A DNA stretch of 64,000 nt, taken from an uncultured Bacteroidota bacterium. Its GTDB lineage: Bacteria; Bacteroidota; Bacteroidia; Bacteroidales; P3. Below are positions 48,869 to 58,017 of this stretch, piece by piece (the first letter of the stretch is position 1; every line of letters begins with the position of its first letter). The stretch spans positions 26,921-90,920 of the forward strand of contig CACZWL010000010.1 of assembly GCA_902784865.1 (NCBI GenBank). Reading direction: 5' to 3'. Below the pieces are notes generated by a model. The model saw only the letters and a list, made by a program, of their open reading frames with translations, had not been told where the DNA came from and did not search any database. The translations under genes were made by a program, and so were the position numbers.

Positions 48869-49891
48869 TTATTTTTGTTTACGTTTTATCAGACTGAAAT
48901 AGATGAGGAAGGCGGCGCCGAGCACGATGACAAGGGCCTGCTGCGACCCCCAGAGGAGCCAGCCGCAGGCGGTGCCCACCTCGACGCTGATGCCGTAGAT
49001 GTCGAGCGCCATCTGCACCAGGGCAGGGTAGACCCCGATGCCCCCTTGCGAGAAGGTCATGCCCACCGACCCGAAAAGGTAGACCACAAAGGCCGCGCGC
49101 AGCCCGAGCCAGTGGGTCTCGCCGAAGGCCTTGAAGATGATCAGCCCACCGAGGATGTACAGCAGGTAGATGGCCGCGCTGTAGAGTAGGAAGAGGGTGG
49201 TGTTGCGCGGCCCCATGTGCAGGATACTCTTCACCCCGTCGACCATGCCGCGCACCATGTCGTCGACCTTCTTCACGATGCCGATGTGCAGCATGCGCTT
49301 CCACAGCAGTTTGTAGAGCACGAAGGCCGCGACCAGCACGGCCACGCCGGCACCGGCCAGCATGGCCATGTTGGGCAGGGTGTCGAATTTGGCCGAGAGG
49401 GTGTCGTAGAGCCAGTCTTTGGCCTTGCCGAACATGGCCAGCATGCCGAACACTATCACCACGACAAAGGCCAGCATGTCGATCAGGCGCTCGGTGACTA
49501 CCGTGCCCAGCGACTTCTCCAGCGGTATGTTCTCGCTAGAACGCAGGGTGGCGCAGCGCATCACCTCGCCGGCACGCGGGAAGGCCAGGTTGCCCAGGTA
49601 GGCCACGACGACCGACCCGAAGGTGTTCTTCAGCGACGGGTTGAGCCCTATGGGCTTGAACAGCAGCCGCCAACGCAGGGCGCGCAGCACATGGCTCAGC
49701 AGGCTGCAGGCCATGGCAGCGGCCACCCACCAGTAGTCGGCGTCGAGAAACGCCTGCCAGATGGCGGCCTTCTGCTCCGCGTCGAGCTTCAGCAGGAACC
49801 AGTAGATGAAGAAGGCTCCGATGCCGAGGAAGACGGCCATCTTCAGCACGTCTTTCCACTTGAGGGTGCTATGTGCTGCCGCTTCGTTCAC
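48869..49891 (-). CDS. lysylphosphatidylglycerol synthetase/flippase-like membrane protein
   Basis: 340 residues from a GTG that overlaps the panD stop (GTGA). Eight or so membrane helices; the blocks [48 protein letters not shown] and [13 protein letters not shown] are the marks of the LPG_synthase_TM / YbhN-like family. Members flip or modify membrane lipids, often in glycolipid or cell-wall pathways. There is no aminoacyltransferase domain, so lysyl-PG synthesis is unlikely. Confidence 0.82.
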   Translation of the reverse strand: MNEAAAHSTLKWKDVLKMAVFLGIGAFFIYWFLLKLDAEQKAAIWQAFLDADYWWVAAAMACSLLSHVLRALRWRLLFKPIGLNPSLKNTFGSVVVAYLGNLAFPRAGEVMRCATLRSSENIPLEKSLGTVVTERLIDMLAFVVVIVFGMLAMFGKAKDWLYDTLSAKFDTLPNMAMLAGAGVAVLVAAFVLYKLLWKRMLHIGIVKKVDDMVRGMVDGVKSILHMGPRNTTLFLLYSAAIYLLYILGGLIIFKAFGETHWLGLRAAFVVYLFGSVGMTFSQGGIGVYPALVQMALDIYGISVEVGTACGWLLWGSQQALVIVLGAAFLIYFSLIKRKQK

Positions 49892-50229
49892 AATTGGTTG
49901 TTCTTGGGGAATATGACGGTGGGGTGCCAGTCGGCGGCCTCCTCGGGTGTCATCTGGGCGTAGGCCGCGATGATGAGCAGGCATCCGATGGGGGCCTTCA
50001 GCGCCGCGGCGCCGTTGAGCCCGATTACACCCGACCCGCGCTCGCCGCGGATGGCATAGGTGGCGAAACGCTCGCCGTTGGTGATGTTGTAGATCTCCAC
50101 CTTCTCGTTCTCGATGATGCCGGCGGCTTCCATCAACGCCTGGTCGATGGTGATGGAGCCGATGTAGTCGAGGTCGGCTTCGGTGACGGTCACGCGGTGG
50201 ATTTTCGATTTCAGTACTTCGATAAGCAT
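49888..50229 (-). CDS. panD: aspartate 1-decarboxylase
   Basis: 113 residues. The self-cleavage site Gly24-Ser25 (DYIGSITID) generates the pyruvoyl group; [26 protein letters not shown] is the conserved active-site region. It makes beta-alanine for pantothenate and coenzyme A. Other pan genes are not in the window. Confidence 0.96.
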   Translation of the reverse strand: MLIEVLKSKIHRVTVTEADLDYIGSITIDQALMEAAGIIENEKVEIYNITNGERFATYAIRGERGSGVIGLNGAAALKAPIGCLLIIAAYAQMTPEEAADWHPTVIFPKNNQL

Positions 50230-50244
50230 TGTTGAAGTGGGTGA

Positions 50245-50724
50245 TTAAAACAGTATCCAATACAGCAACATGCACACCAGCAGGGCATATAGCATGATGC
50301 GGCCGGCGGGCATGGGCTTAAGGTAGTCTTTGTCGGCGATGTCGTAGCGCCGTTTGATTTTGGAGGTGCGCCGTTTGTACTGCTGTACCCGTTCGGTGGC
50401 GGTGTCGGGTGTGTCGGCCATGAGTTCCTGCGCGTTGGTCGAGAAGCGCGGCTGGTAGTTGAACTGTGGCATCTCGCGCTTGCGGAACATGTCCTTCCAC
50501 GTCAGCCCGCCCTGGCTGTGGCGCTCCTGGCGGTCGATTTCGCGCACCCGACGCTGGAAGTATTCCAGGTCGTCGCCGACAGCGGTGTCGGCAGCGGCGG
50601 CCTCTTCGGCGGCGCGCTCGTCGGCATATTTCTGCTTCAGGGCCTCCCACTTCTCCTTCTCGGGATCGTAGAAGCGCGGCTGGTAGCGGAACTGGCGCGG
50701 CTTGGGGGTGTAGAACATCGGCAT
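50245..50724 (-). CDS. conserved membrane-anchored protein of unknown function
   Basis: 159 residues. Two copies of a short motif, PRQFRYQPRFYDPEKE (about 9-24) and MPQFNYQPRF (about 84-93), in basic, charged surroundings. A C-terminal tail anchor (IMLYALLVCMLLYWILF). I recall similar proteins in many Bacteroidales beside panD or fthC-like genes, without function. It stands 13 bases after fthC and 15 before panD. Confidence 0.7.
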   Translation of the reverse strand: MPMFYTPKPRQFRYQPRFYDPEKEKWEALKQKYADERAAEEAAAADTAVGDDLEYFQRRVREIDRQERHSQGGLTWKDMFRKREMPQFNYQPRFSTNAQELMADTPDTATERVQQYKRRTSKIKRRYDIADKDYLKPMPAGRIMLYALLVCMLLYWILF

Positions 50725-50736
50725 AGGCAGAGGGGG

Positions 50737-51303
50737 TTATTTGTCGTGAGGGTCGGTCGATGCCATGGGTGCATCGGTCAGCACGCGGTGCATGCGCACG
50801 TCGTGGGGCTCGGTGGGAATGCTGTCGAGCATCTGGAAGTCGTAGGCCAGGCCTATCTTGACGGCATTTGGGGTAGACTTCAGCATGCGGTCGTAGAAGC
50901 CGCGACCGCGTCCCATGCGGTTGCCCGTGGGGTCGAAGGCCACGCCCGGCACCGCGATGAGCTGCACCGCCGCAAGGTCGGTCCATTCCTCGCCCGAGGG
51001 CTCGCCTATGCCGAACTGCTCGCCAGCCACCAGACACTGCGGGCCCGTGTACTGCCGCAGGCGCAGGTCGTCGCCGTCGACGCACGGCAGCAGCAAGGTC
51101 TTCTTGCGGTACCACCGCTCGACGAACTCGTGGGTCTGCACCTCGTCGGCCATCGACCAATAGAGCAGCACCACGTCAGCGGCAGCGAAGTCGGGGCTTT
51201 GCTCCAGCCGTTGCATGACGATGCGGCTCCGGCGGAGCTTCTCCTCCGGCGGCACGGCGGCCTTCAGCGCGCGCATCTGCTTTCTGACTTCTGCCTTGTC
51301 CAT
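50737..51303 (-). CDS. 5-formyltetrahydrofolate cyclo-ligase
   Basis: 188 residues. The N-terminal KAEVRKQMRALKA with basic ATP-binding residues, then VVLLYWSMADEVQT, FGIGEP, and the signature VPGVAFDPTGNRMGRGRGFYDRML. It converts 5-formyl-THF to 5,10-methenyl-THF (also named ygfA or fthC). First gene of the leftward operon through the porin. Confidence 0.95.
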   Translation of the reverse strand: MDKAEVRKQMRALKAAVPPEEKLRRSRIVMQRLEQSPDFAAADVVLLYWSMADEVQTHEFVERWYRKKTLLLPCVDGDDLRLRQYTGPQCLVAGEQFGIGEPSGEEWTDLAAVQLIAVPGVAFDPTGNRMGRGRGFYDRMLKSTPNAVKIGLAYDFQMLDSIPTEPHDVRMHRVLTDAPMASTDPHDK

Positions 51304-51356
51304 CCTATCCTGTTGTGCAAAAACCTTTTGTCTTTAACATTCAGATTCTCAGTGTC

Positions 51357-51800
51357 TTAGAATGGCAGGTCGTCCTCGCCGGCAGGTTCCATGGTGGGAG
51401 GGGCTGCGAAGCCCGAAGCCTGAGCGGCGGGTTGCGGCGCGGCGGCAACTTGGGGGGCTGCTGCGGCGGCCGGGGCGGCAGGGGCACCTTGCCAGGCATA
51501 GCCGCCGGCGGCAGGGGGCATCTGGCCCGGCACAAAGGGCTGAATGCGCGAGGCGCGCAGGTCGGTGTACCACTTCTCGTTGAACTCGCGGCTCTCAGGC
51601 TGGAACGTCACCTGCACAGGACTGCCCATGGGCAGGTTCTTGGCCATGGCCACACGCTCCTCGCCAAAGGCCGTAAAGGCCACCTTGCGCGGATACTCTC
51701 CGTCGGTCTCGATAACAAAGCCGCCACGAACCCAGTGTCCACGTGCGCTGTCGCCCTCGACATCGGGCAAAATCTGAATTAGTCTTCCTGTAATATCCAT
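51357..51800 (-). CDS. DUF3127 OB-fold protein with SSB-like C-terminal tip
   Basis: 147 residues. The first 90 (MDITGRLIQILPDVEG..., GGFVIETDGEYPRKVAFTAFGEERV, FNEKWYTDLRASRIQPF) match DUF3127, an OB-fold family in Bacteroidetes. A Pro/Ala-rich linker leads to the tip GEDDLPF, nearly identical to the DDDIPF-type tail by which SSB recruits repair and replication proteins. It probably binds single-stranded DNA or RNA. Monocistronic, with a promoter at 51867-51874. Confidence 0.85.
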   Translation of the reverse strand: MDITGRLIQILPDVEGDSARGHWVRGGFVIETDGEYPRKVAFTAFGEERVAMAKNLPMGSPVQVTFQPESREFNEKWYTDLRASRIQPFVPGQMPPAAGGYAWQGAPAAPAAAAAPQVAAAPQPAAQASGFAAPPTMEPAGEDDLPF

Positions 51801-51866
51801 TGTTTATTTGTATAATTATTAATTATCAAATCTTTATGCGCGAGTAGTCCACTCGCCATATTCGTA

Positions 51867-51874
51867 CAAAAGTA
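51867..51874 (-). promoter_or_regulatory. -7 element of the DUF3127 gene
   Basis: Minus strand TACTTTTG, with TTTTGCC about 20 bp upstream. Confidence 0.6.
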
Positions 51875-51992
51875 GGCAAAAAAAACCGCATGGCAAAATA
51901 TTTTTTTCAACACTTGGCAGACATCCTTGTTATTTAATCGCCAAATCGCTGTAATACAAATAGTTGTCGTACATTACTTGAACCAACCTGTT

Positions 51993-52090
51993 CAAATCGC
52001 GCCAAATCGCAACGGAGTCGAACTATTCACCTACCAGATACCTACCAGACACCTACCAGACACCTGCCGGATGCCAGCAACCGGTAGCCG
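51993..52090 (+). repeat. ACCTACCAGAY family, copy upstream of corA
   Basis: CAAATCGCGCCAAATCGC, GGAGTCGAACTATTC, units ACCTACCAGAT, ACCTACCAGAC, ACCTACCAGAC, then ACCTGCCGGATGCC. Preceded by the AAATCGCGCC word instead of the GATGGGAAA word. The remaining 51801-52213 gap holds only promoters. Confidence 0.85.
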
Positions 52091-52140
52091 GAATTTTTCC
52101 CTTCCGGCAAAATAAATTTGCCCGTTTCAGAAAAAAGTCG

Positions 52141-52148
52141 TACCTTTG
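52141..52148 (+). promoter_or_regulatory. -7 element of corA
   Basis: TACCTTTGCAG with TTTG at 52117-52120 (20-bp spacer). Unusually for this window, the corA start also has a good Shine-Dalgarno, AAGGAGG at about 52200-52206, eight bases before the ATG. Confidence 0.7.
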
Positions 52149-52213
52149 CAGACTGAATCCTAATTTTAGCACGAATGTAGAATCTTGAATGTCAGTAAAA
52201 AAGGAGGTCTGTT

Positions 52214-53143
52214 ATGATAGAAACCATCCAATATAAAGAGGTCCGTTGGCTCAATATCACCGGCCCCACCGAGGACGACTACCGTCTGCTTTTGGACGAA
52301 TATCATTTCCACCCCCTTGACATCGAGGACTGCAGGGGCACCACACAGCGCCCTAAAATCGACGAATACGACGAGTACTACTTCCTCATCCTGCATTTCC
52401 CCTACTTCGACCGCGACAACAAGACTATCCGCATCCGCGAAGTGAAGCTCTTCTGGGGGCACGACTACATCATCACCGTCGGCAAAGCCCACTGGGTCGT
52501 CAAGAAATTCTTCGACGAGATACAGGAAGACCTCGCCGAGGGCGACGAGGAGACGCAGGAGATGATGGCCACCAGCGACCAACTGCTCTACCACATCCTC
52601 AACCGCCTCATGCTCGAGACCAACACCCTCGTACAACGCGTCGGCGCCGAAGTTGACCTCATCAACTACGACATCTTCAACAAACGCGCCCGCACCATCA
52701 TCGAGCAAATCTCCGTCACCCGGCGCAACATCATCCTCCTCAACACCACCTTCAAACCCCAGCTCCGCGTGCTGCACATGTTCGAGAGCGGCGGCGTCAA
52801 AGGCTTCGTTAACCCCGATGTGCTCGACATGGAAGACTACTGGGGCAACATCCTCGACCAGTACCAGAAGATGTTCGACTCCATCGAAGACTTCGGCGAA
52901 TTGATCGAGGGCCTCTCGCAGACCTTCGACTCCTTGCTGACCAACCGAACCAACGATATCATGCGCGTGCTGACCTACTTCTCGACCATCATGCTCCCCC
53001 TGACGGTGGTCGCCAGCCTCTTCGGCATGAACGTCGACTTCCCCTTCGTCACCTCCACCACCGCCTTCTGGGTCATCGTCGGCATCATGGCGCTCATGAC
53101 AGTAGGCCTTGTCTTCTTCTTCCGCCGCATGACTGGCCGGTAG
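52214..53143 (+). CDS. corA: CorA-family Mg2+/Co2+ channel
   Basis: 309 residues. A large N-terminal cytoplasmic funnel domain, a long helix (LEGLSQTFDSLLTNRTNDIMRVLTYFSTIMLP segment), the pore motif LFGMNVDFPF with GMN, and a second helix (AFWVIVGIMALMTVGLVFFF) ending in basic residues. It takes up Mg2+ through a homopentamer in the inner membrane. Monocistronic with its own promoter and Shine-Dalgarno. Confidence 0.93.
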   Translation: MIETIQYKEVRWLNITGPTEDDYRLLLDEYHFHPLDIEDCRGTTQRPKIDEYDEYYFLILHFPYFDRDNKTIRIREVKLFWGHDYIITVGKAHWVVKKFFDEIQEDLAEGDEETQEMMATSDQLLYHILNRLMLETNTLVQRVGAEVDLINYDIFNKRARTIIEQISVTRRNIILLNTTFKPQLRVLHMFESGGVKGFVNPDVLDMEDYWGNILDQYQKMFDSIEDFGELIEGLSQTFDSLLTNRTNDIMRVLTYFSTIMLPLTVVASLFGMNVDFPFVTSTTAFWVIVGIMALMTVGLVFFFRRMTGR

Positions 53144-53181
53144 GCCATACTGCTCCGGCTCGCCACCGCGAGATACAGAAA

Positions 53182-53209
53182 AACCCCGCCAGCTTTCGCC
53201 GACGGGGTT
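53182..53209 (-). terminator. terminator of the ExbB/D cluster
   Basis: AACCCCG (53182-53188) with CGGGGTT (53203-53209); the A-run at 53179-53183 gives a U-run on the minus strand. It may also serve corA from the other side. Confidence 0.8.
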
Positions 53210-53242
53210 CCATTTTAGAGTGTAGGCTTGCGAAGCCGCTAT

Positions 53243-53713
53243 TTACTTCTTCGTGCCTTTCGATGCGTTGTAGAAGATACGCAGAGCGCCAGCCTGACGC
53301 AGTTCCTGCTTGATGTCGCTCACCATACCCATGCGCACCTGCTTGTCGGCCTTGATGGCCGTGGTGATGAAGGGGCGGTCGGCCTCGGAGCGCTGCTCGC
53401 GCTCCTGCTCGACGAAGGAGATGATGTCAGACACCTCGCTGATCTGGTCGTTAAGCTGGATACGGGGTTCCGTGCCATACTTCTTCTGCTGGTCCTGCAG
53501 GGGCACACCGACATTGATGTAACTCACCAGGCTCTTCTTCTCGAGCTTGGTCACCTCGGTGCCTTGCGGGGGGATGATCTTCACGTAGAGGCTGCTCTCG
53601 CGCATAGTTGTGATGACCATGAAGAAGAACAGCAGCATGAAGATGATATCGCTCATCGAGCCCATGTTGAGGGCGGGGGTCTCTTTAGCTTTTTTACCTG
53701 TAAAACGTGCCAT
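53243..53713 (-). CDS. exbD: ExbD/TolR-type biopolymer transporter (second)
   Basis: 156 residues. One N-terminal helix with the conserved aspartate (NMGSMSDIIFMLLFFFMVITT) and a small periplasmic domain. Works with ExbB to use the proton gradient to power TonB-dependent import. Start overlaps the stop of the other ExbD. Confidence 0.9.
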   Translation of the reverse strand: MARFTGKKAKETPALNMGSMSDIIFMLLFFFMVITTMRESSLYVKIIPPQGTEVTKLEKKSLVSYINVGVPLQDQQKKYGTEPRIQLNDQISEVSDIISFVEQEREQRSEADRPFITTAIKADKQVRMGMVSDIKQELRQAGALRIFYNASKGTKK

Positions 53714-54282
53714 TATTTACCTCCTATCTTTGTGGGCTCGGCCTCCGAGATAGCCATGGGGATGGCCTGCTCGACTGCTTTGCGTTGGTCTTCATTAAGG
53801 TCGGCATAGTGTTTGCCTAAACGTTCGGTCGACAGATTGTCGCGCATCTCGGTGATGGCGGCGGTCAGCTCGTTCTGCACCTGCAGGTACATGTCGTACG
53901 ACGTACCGCGGTCATTGCGCAGCGAGATGACGCCTTTCGACACCGGATACTGGCCCAGGAAGGGGATATCCGTCATCTGCTTTTCAGGCATGTGGGCATA
54001 GTTGTTGGGGTTGCCAAGGAACTCCATGGCGCGCTCTTTCAACTTGTCGATGCTACCGTACTCGGTGTTGAACAGCAGACGGTCGTCTTTGTTGACCATC
54101 ACAATAAAGATATTACGCTCTTTAACCTCTGGCGGCTTCACATCCTCCGGCAGGGGAGGAGGCAGTTTACGTGCGATGCCCATGTCGCTGTTGATGTTAC
54201 TCACCATCAGGAAGAAGGCGAGCAGCAGGAACGATATGTCGGACATCGAACTGGTGTTCAATCCAGGAGTTTTTCTAGCCAT
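53713..54282 (-). CDS. exbD: ExbD/TolR-type biopolymer transporter (first)
   Basis: 189 residues. NTSSMSDISFLLLAFFLMVSN is the membrane helix with Asp; the periplasmic part is longer than in the second copy (LPPPLPEDVKPPEV linker, then KERNIFIVMVNKDDRLLF). Bacteroidetes usually carry two unlike ExbD proteins per ExbB, which fits here. Confidence 0.9.
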   Translation of the reverse strand: MARKTPGLNTSSMSDISFLLLAFFLMVSNINSDMGIARKLPPPLPEDVKPPEVKERNIFIVMVNKDDRLLFNTEYGSIDKLKERAMEFLGNPNNYAHMPEKQMTDIPFLGQYPVSKGVISLRNDRGTSYDMYLQVQNELTAAITEMRDNLSTERLGKHYADLNEDQRKAVEQAIPMAISEAEPTKIGGK

Positions 54283-54285
54283 ATC

Positions 54286-54759
54286 TTATTTCTTTTTAAG
54301 CGATTTGGAGATTTCGGCATAGACGATGCAGCAAGCGGCGCCAATCACGAGGATGTACACCAGGATGCAAGCGGCACCGATCAGTTTCGACGTGCCTTCC
54401 GTCGTGCCGCTCTTCTCCATCAGCGCGGGGGTCACGTCGTTGCCTTTGGCGAGCAGGAAGGCTGCCAGGCACACCACAACGGCGACGCCGAGGATGATGA
54501 AGAACTTCTTCGCGTAGCCGGGAACCTCTTTGAAACGGTTGGCCAGTTTGACGAAGAGGAAGATGACAATGGCCACAATCGACAGGATGACCATCAGAGC
54601 CAGTATCCAGTACGTGGCGTCGAACAGCCCACCCTGACGCACGCTGTCGAGCGACTTCACGTCACCGTTGTTCATGGCAAACACGATTGCCAACACGGTG
54701 CACAGCAGCGCTACGCCCAGGCCGATAAAGGTGATGAGTTTATCTGTTTTCTCTTTCAT
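54286..54759 (-). CDS. four-helix membrane protein of the Exb cluster
   Basis: 157 residues with four hydrophobic segments (LITFIGLGVALLCTVLAIVF, ILALMVILSIVAIVIFLFV, FFIILGVAVVVCLAAFLL, LIGAACILVYILVIGAACCI). It stands between exbB and the exbD genes, as in many Bacteroidales, and is presumed an accessory part of the energising complex. No function is known. Confidence 0.75.
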   Translation of the reverse strand: MKEKTDKLITFIGLGVALLCTVLAIVFAMNNGDVKSLDSVRQGGLFDATYWILALMVILSIVAIVIFLFVKLANRFKEVPGYAKKFFIILGVAVVVCLAAFLLAKGNDVTPALMEKSGTTEGTSKLIGAACILVYILVIGAACCIVYAEISKSLKKK

Positions 54760-54777
54760 AATGGTTTCTTTTTTAGA

Positions 54778-54826
54778 GTGTAAAGTTTAAAAGTTTAAAG
54801 TTGTTGTATAACTTTCAACTTCGGGA
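54778..54826. repeat. intergenic word repeat AAGTTTA
   Basis: TAAAGTT TAAAAGTT TAAAGTTG then TTGTATAACTTTCAACTT, which is the partial reverse complement; a small member of the hairpin class, between exbB and the four-helix gene. Confidence 0.6.
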
Positions 54827-54834
54827 AGAGACCA

Positions 54835-55653
54835 TTACTTGTGGTACTTCACGAGGATGTCCATGAAGGAGATGCTGCCGTCTTCCATCTGGTCGACCAG
54901 GCTCTCGATCTTGGTGAGGATGTAGTTATAGAAAATCTGGAGGATGATGGCGACGATGAGACCGAAGATGGTCGTCAACAGAGCCACTTTCATACCACCG
55001 GCGACGACGGTCGGGCTGATGTCGCCAGCGACCTCGATGTCGTCGAAGGCCTGGACCATACCGACAACGGTGCCGAGGAATCCGAAGGAGGGAGCGAGGG
55101 CGATGAAGAGGCCGATCCAGGTCAGGTTGTTCTCCAGGCGGGCCATCTGCACACCACCGTAGCTGGTGACGGCTTTCTCGACGTTCTCAAGACCCTGGTT
55201 CACACGGTCGAGACCCTGGTAGAAGATGCTGGCCACGGGGCCACGGGTGTTGCGGCAGAGCTCTTTGGCGCCTTCGTAGTTGCCACCTTTGACATTGTCC
55301 TCAATGCCGTCGAGGAGCTTCTTCACGTTGGTGGTAGCCATGTTCAGGTAGAGGATACGCTCGATGACGAGGGCCATACCGAAGATGAGGCAGAGGAGCA
55401 CGGGGGTCATCCAGCCGGCACCGCCCTGGATGTACTTCTCTTTCAGCACCTGGTGGAACGACTTGGTGTCGTCCATCGCGGCAGCGGCCTCGGTGGCCTC
55501 CTCGATGGGGGCTTCCTCAATGGCTGCTGCCTCGTCGGTGGCGGTGACTTGTTCGGTGGCTTCGGTAGCGGCGGCATCCTGTGCCATGGCGCTGTTGAAG
55601 TTGGCAAATGTCAATAATCCGAGTATTGACATGAACGCAAATACTTTTTTCAT
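54835..55653 (-). CDS. exbB: MotA/TolQ/ExbB proton channel family protein
   Basis: 272 residues. Signal-like N-terminus (FMSILGLLTFANFNSAMAQ) then an acidic Ala/Glu-rich segment (TEATEQVTATDEAAAIEE), and three helices of the ExbB fold: WMTPVLLCLIFGMALVIERILYL, LTWIGLFIALAPSFGFLGTVVGMVQAF and VAGGMKVALLTTIFGLIVAIILQIFYN. It forms the pentameric proton channel around ExbD. TonB itself is not in the window. Promoter TATATTTG at 55716-55723. Confidence 0.92.
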   Translation of the reverse strand: MKKVFAFMSILGLLTFANFNSAMAQDAAATEATEQVTATDEAAAIEEAPIEEATEAAAAMDDTKSFHQVLKEKYIQGGAGWMTPVLLCLIFGMALVIERILYLNMATTNVKKLLDGIEDNVKGGNYEGAKELCRNTRGPVASIFYQGLDRVNQGLENVEKAVTSYGGVQMARLENNLTWIGLFIALAPSFGFLGTVVGMVQAFDDIEVAGDISPTVVAGGMKVALLTTIFGLIVAIILQIFYNYILTKIESLVDQMEDGSISFMDILVKYHK

Positions 55654-55715
55654 AATGTGTTAGTGTGTTGATTATTAATTAATTGTTTCTATTTTGCCTA
55701 TTTCATTTCGTAGTG

Positions 55716-55723
55716 CAAATATA
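55716..55723 (-). promoter_or_regulatory. -7 element of the exb operon
   Basis: Minus strand TATATTTGCAC; 62 bases before the exbB ATG. Confidence 0.6.
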
Positions 55724-55753
55724 CACCTTTTTTCTAAACCCCACAAAATTTTC

Positions 55754-56737
55754 TTATTTTTTTCTTCCGACGAGCATTTCGGTGAGCTCTCTCAGGGGTG
55801 TTTTCCGCTCCTCGGGGGCGGCTATTCCGTCCAGTGCGCGGAGGCATTTGGCGAACTCGTCGCCGATGGCTTTTTCCACCTCGCTCCGCAGGCCGATGGC
55901 TTCGTAGAGGTCGAGGGCGCGGCGCACTTTGTCCTCTTCGTCCATGTTGTCCTTGTCGCTGAAGAGTGTGCGCAGTTCGGCGGCTTGGCTTGCGTCGCAG
56001 AGGCCTAGGGCGCGCAAGGGGAGGTAGGTCTTCTTGTTGTCGCGTATGTCCTGTCCGGTCTTTTTTCCGAAGACGGCGGTGTCGCCGTAGCCGTCGAGGA
56101 GGTCGTCCTGCAGCTGGAAGGCCAGTCCGAGGTGGATGCCGTAGTCGTAGAGGCGCGCCACCTCGGCTTCCGGGGCTTCGGCCAGGAGGGCGCCGATCTT
56201 CAGTGCGCCGGCCAGGAGCACGGCCGTCTTCTGGCGTATCATGTCCATGTAGTCGCCGAGGGTGACGCCGTCGAGGGGCAGGCGTTCGAAGTTCATGTCT
56301 TTCTGTTGCCCTTCGCAGACTTCGATGGCGGTTTCGTTGAAGCATTGCAGCGCTTCGCGGAGGCGTGGGCTGTCGTGGCGCAGCATGTAGCGCCAGGCGA
56401 GGGCGAACATGGTGTCGCCGCTCAGCACCGCCGTGTTCTCGTCCCACTTCTGGTATACGGTGGGCTGTCCGCGACGCAATGGCGAGCGGTCCATGAGGTC
56501 GTCGTGCAGGAGGGTGAAGTTGTGGAAGGTCTCGATGCCTAGGGCGGCACCGCGGGCTGCGTCGGCGTTGCCGCCGAAGAGGGCGTTGGCTGCCAGCAGC
56601 AGGGTGGGGCGGATGCGCTTGCCGCCGAGCCGCAGGGTGTATTCTATCGGTTCGTACAACTCGCGCGGGGTGCCGAGGAAGTTCTCTTCGGCGAAGAGTT
56701 TTTCGACTTCTTGTAGGAAATATTTTATATCGTACAT
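55754..56737 (-). CDS. polyprenyl diphosphate synthase
   Basis: 327 residues. First aspartate-rich motif LLHDDLMDRSPLRRG (Asp79-Asp83 region), second QLQDDLLDGYGD, with GGKRIRPTLLL upstream binding the isopentenyl diphosphate. It makes a linear isoprenoid diphosphate, for quinone or undecaprenyl use; bulky residues before motif one (TFHNFTLLHDD) suggest a short to medium chain (farnesyl or geranylgeranyl) but this is weak evidence. It lies 31 bases after the TPR gene. Confidence 0.92.
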   Translation of the reverse strand: MYDIKYFLQEVEKLFAEENFLGTPRELYEPIEYTLRLGGKRIRPTLLLAANALFGGNADAARGAALGIETFHNFTLLHDDLMDRSPLRRGQPTVYQKWDENTAVLSGDTMFALAWRYMLRHDSPRLREALQCFNETAIEVCEGQQKDMNFERLPLDGVTLGDYMDMIRQKTAVLLAGALKIGALLAEAPEAEVARLYDYGIHLGLAFQLQDDLLDGYGDTAVFGKKTGQDIRDNKKTYLPLRALGLCDASQAAELRTLFSDKDNMDEEDKVRRALDLYEAIGLRSEVEKAIGDEFAKCLRALDGIAAPEERKTPLRELTEMLVGRKK

Positions 56738-56768
56738 ATTATTATATATAATGGCGTTATATATAGGT

Positions 56769-57905
56769 TCAGAAGACTATGCCGCGGTCGGTGCACCATT
56801 TCTGCGCGCCGTTGTGTCCCAGGCGTGCGGCTTTCTGGTAGCTGGAGCGCACTTTCTTTGGCTGTTTCTGTTTCTCGTACAGCTCGGCCAGTCGGCAGTA
56901 GGTCTCGGCGTCGCTTTTGTTGAGTTCGGTGGCGCGCTGGTAGCTGCGCAGGGCTTTGCCCAGGTCGCCCATGGCCGTGTAGGTGCGCCCCATGAGGCTG
57001 TAGGCCTCGCTGCCTTTGGGGTCCTTGCGCGTGGCGGTGCGGTAGTAGGCGAGGGCGCGGTTGTATTCGGCGCGCTCGTGGTATATGTCGCCAAGGCGGT
57101 TGTAGGCGTTGACGTAGCTGCTGTCGTATTTGATGACCGACTCGAGGCATTCTATCGACCCCTGCGTCTCGCCTTTCAGCAGGTAGGCCCAGCCGAGGCA
57201 GTAGAGCAGCTTCACCGACCGCCGTTCGACCTTCAGGCCTTTCTTCAACGTGCTGATGGCCAGGTCGTAGCTGTTGCGGTAGCAGTACATGGTGCCGAGG
57301 TTGAAGTGTGCGTCGATGTTCTTGGGGTCGGCCTGCAGGGCCTGGCGGAAGGTCTGTGTGGCCTCTTTGTCCTGGCCGCGGTAGAAGTGTATGATGCCTT
57401 TGACGTTCAGTGCGCGAGCCGAGGCAGGGTCTTGTTCCAGTGCGCGGTTGGCCCACGAGAGGGCGTTGGTGTAGTTCTGCTCGATGCAGTATGTGAGGCC
57501 GAGGGTGGCCATGGCCGAGGCGCGGAGCGTGCTGTCGGCCTCACGGCAGGCCTCGATGGCTTTCTCGGCGCTGCGTTTGGCGTCGGTCCAGTGGCGTTGT
57601 TCGGCCTGACAGGCTGCCAGGTGGGTCAGCGCTTCGGCGCTGCTGTCGGTGGCCGCCAGCCAGCGAGCCGCTTCGGCGAAGTGCTCCTGGCGTTCCAGAA
57701 GCAGTCCCAGGCGCAGGCGTGCCGCGGCGCTGCTGTCGGTGGCCTGGCGGTAGTAGCCCTCCGCCAGGTCGGTAAGCCCCTGGCGCTCGGCGTTGAGGCC
57801 TTTTTCCAGCACGCCTTGTGCCGAGGCACCGGCGCATGCCAGCAGGGCGGCCAGCGTCGCCGCCAGCAGCCGCCTGCCAGATTGTCTGTTGTCTGTCCTT
57901 TTCAC
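56769..57905 (-). CDS. exported TPR-repeat protein
   Basis: 378 residues. Signal peptide (LLAATLAALLACAGASAQ) then about nine tetratricopeptide repeats from residue 45 to 365, e.g. ARALNVKGIIHFYRGQDKEATQTFRQALQADP, SEAYSLMGRTYTAMGDLGKALRSYQRATELN. It is periplasmic or outer-membrane associated and likely a protein-protein scaffold. Upstream of it is the repeat-bearing gap with the next rightward gene. Confidence 0.88.
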   Translation of the reverse strand: MKRTDNRQSGRRLLAATLAALLACAGASAQGVLEKGLNAERQGLTDLAEGYYRQATDSSAAARLRLGLLLERQEHFAEAARWLAATDSSAEALTHLAACQAEQRHWTDAKRSAEKAIEACREADSTLRASAMATLGLTYCIEQNYTNALSWANRALEQDPASARALNVKGIIHFYRGQDKEATQTFRQALQADPKNIDAHFNLGTMYCYRNSYDLAISTLKKGLKVERRSVKLLYCLGWAYLLKGETQGSIECLESVIKYDSSYVNAYNRLGDIYHERAEYNRALAYYRTATRKDPKGSEAYSLMGRTYTAMGDLGKALRSYQRATELNKSDAETYCRLAELYEKQKQPKKVRSSYQKAARLGHNGAQKWCTDRGIVF

Positions 57906-58017
57906 GTCCCATTAACGCAGGATGCCGCATTTTATTGCCTCGCAGGGCTGATTATTCTGCTTTTTTCGTCGCAAAACACAAAGCGCTGGCAACGAACGGT
58001 TTGTGGAGCAACCACTT

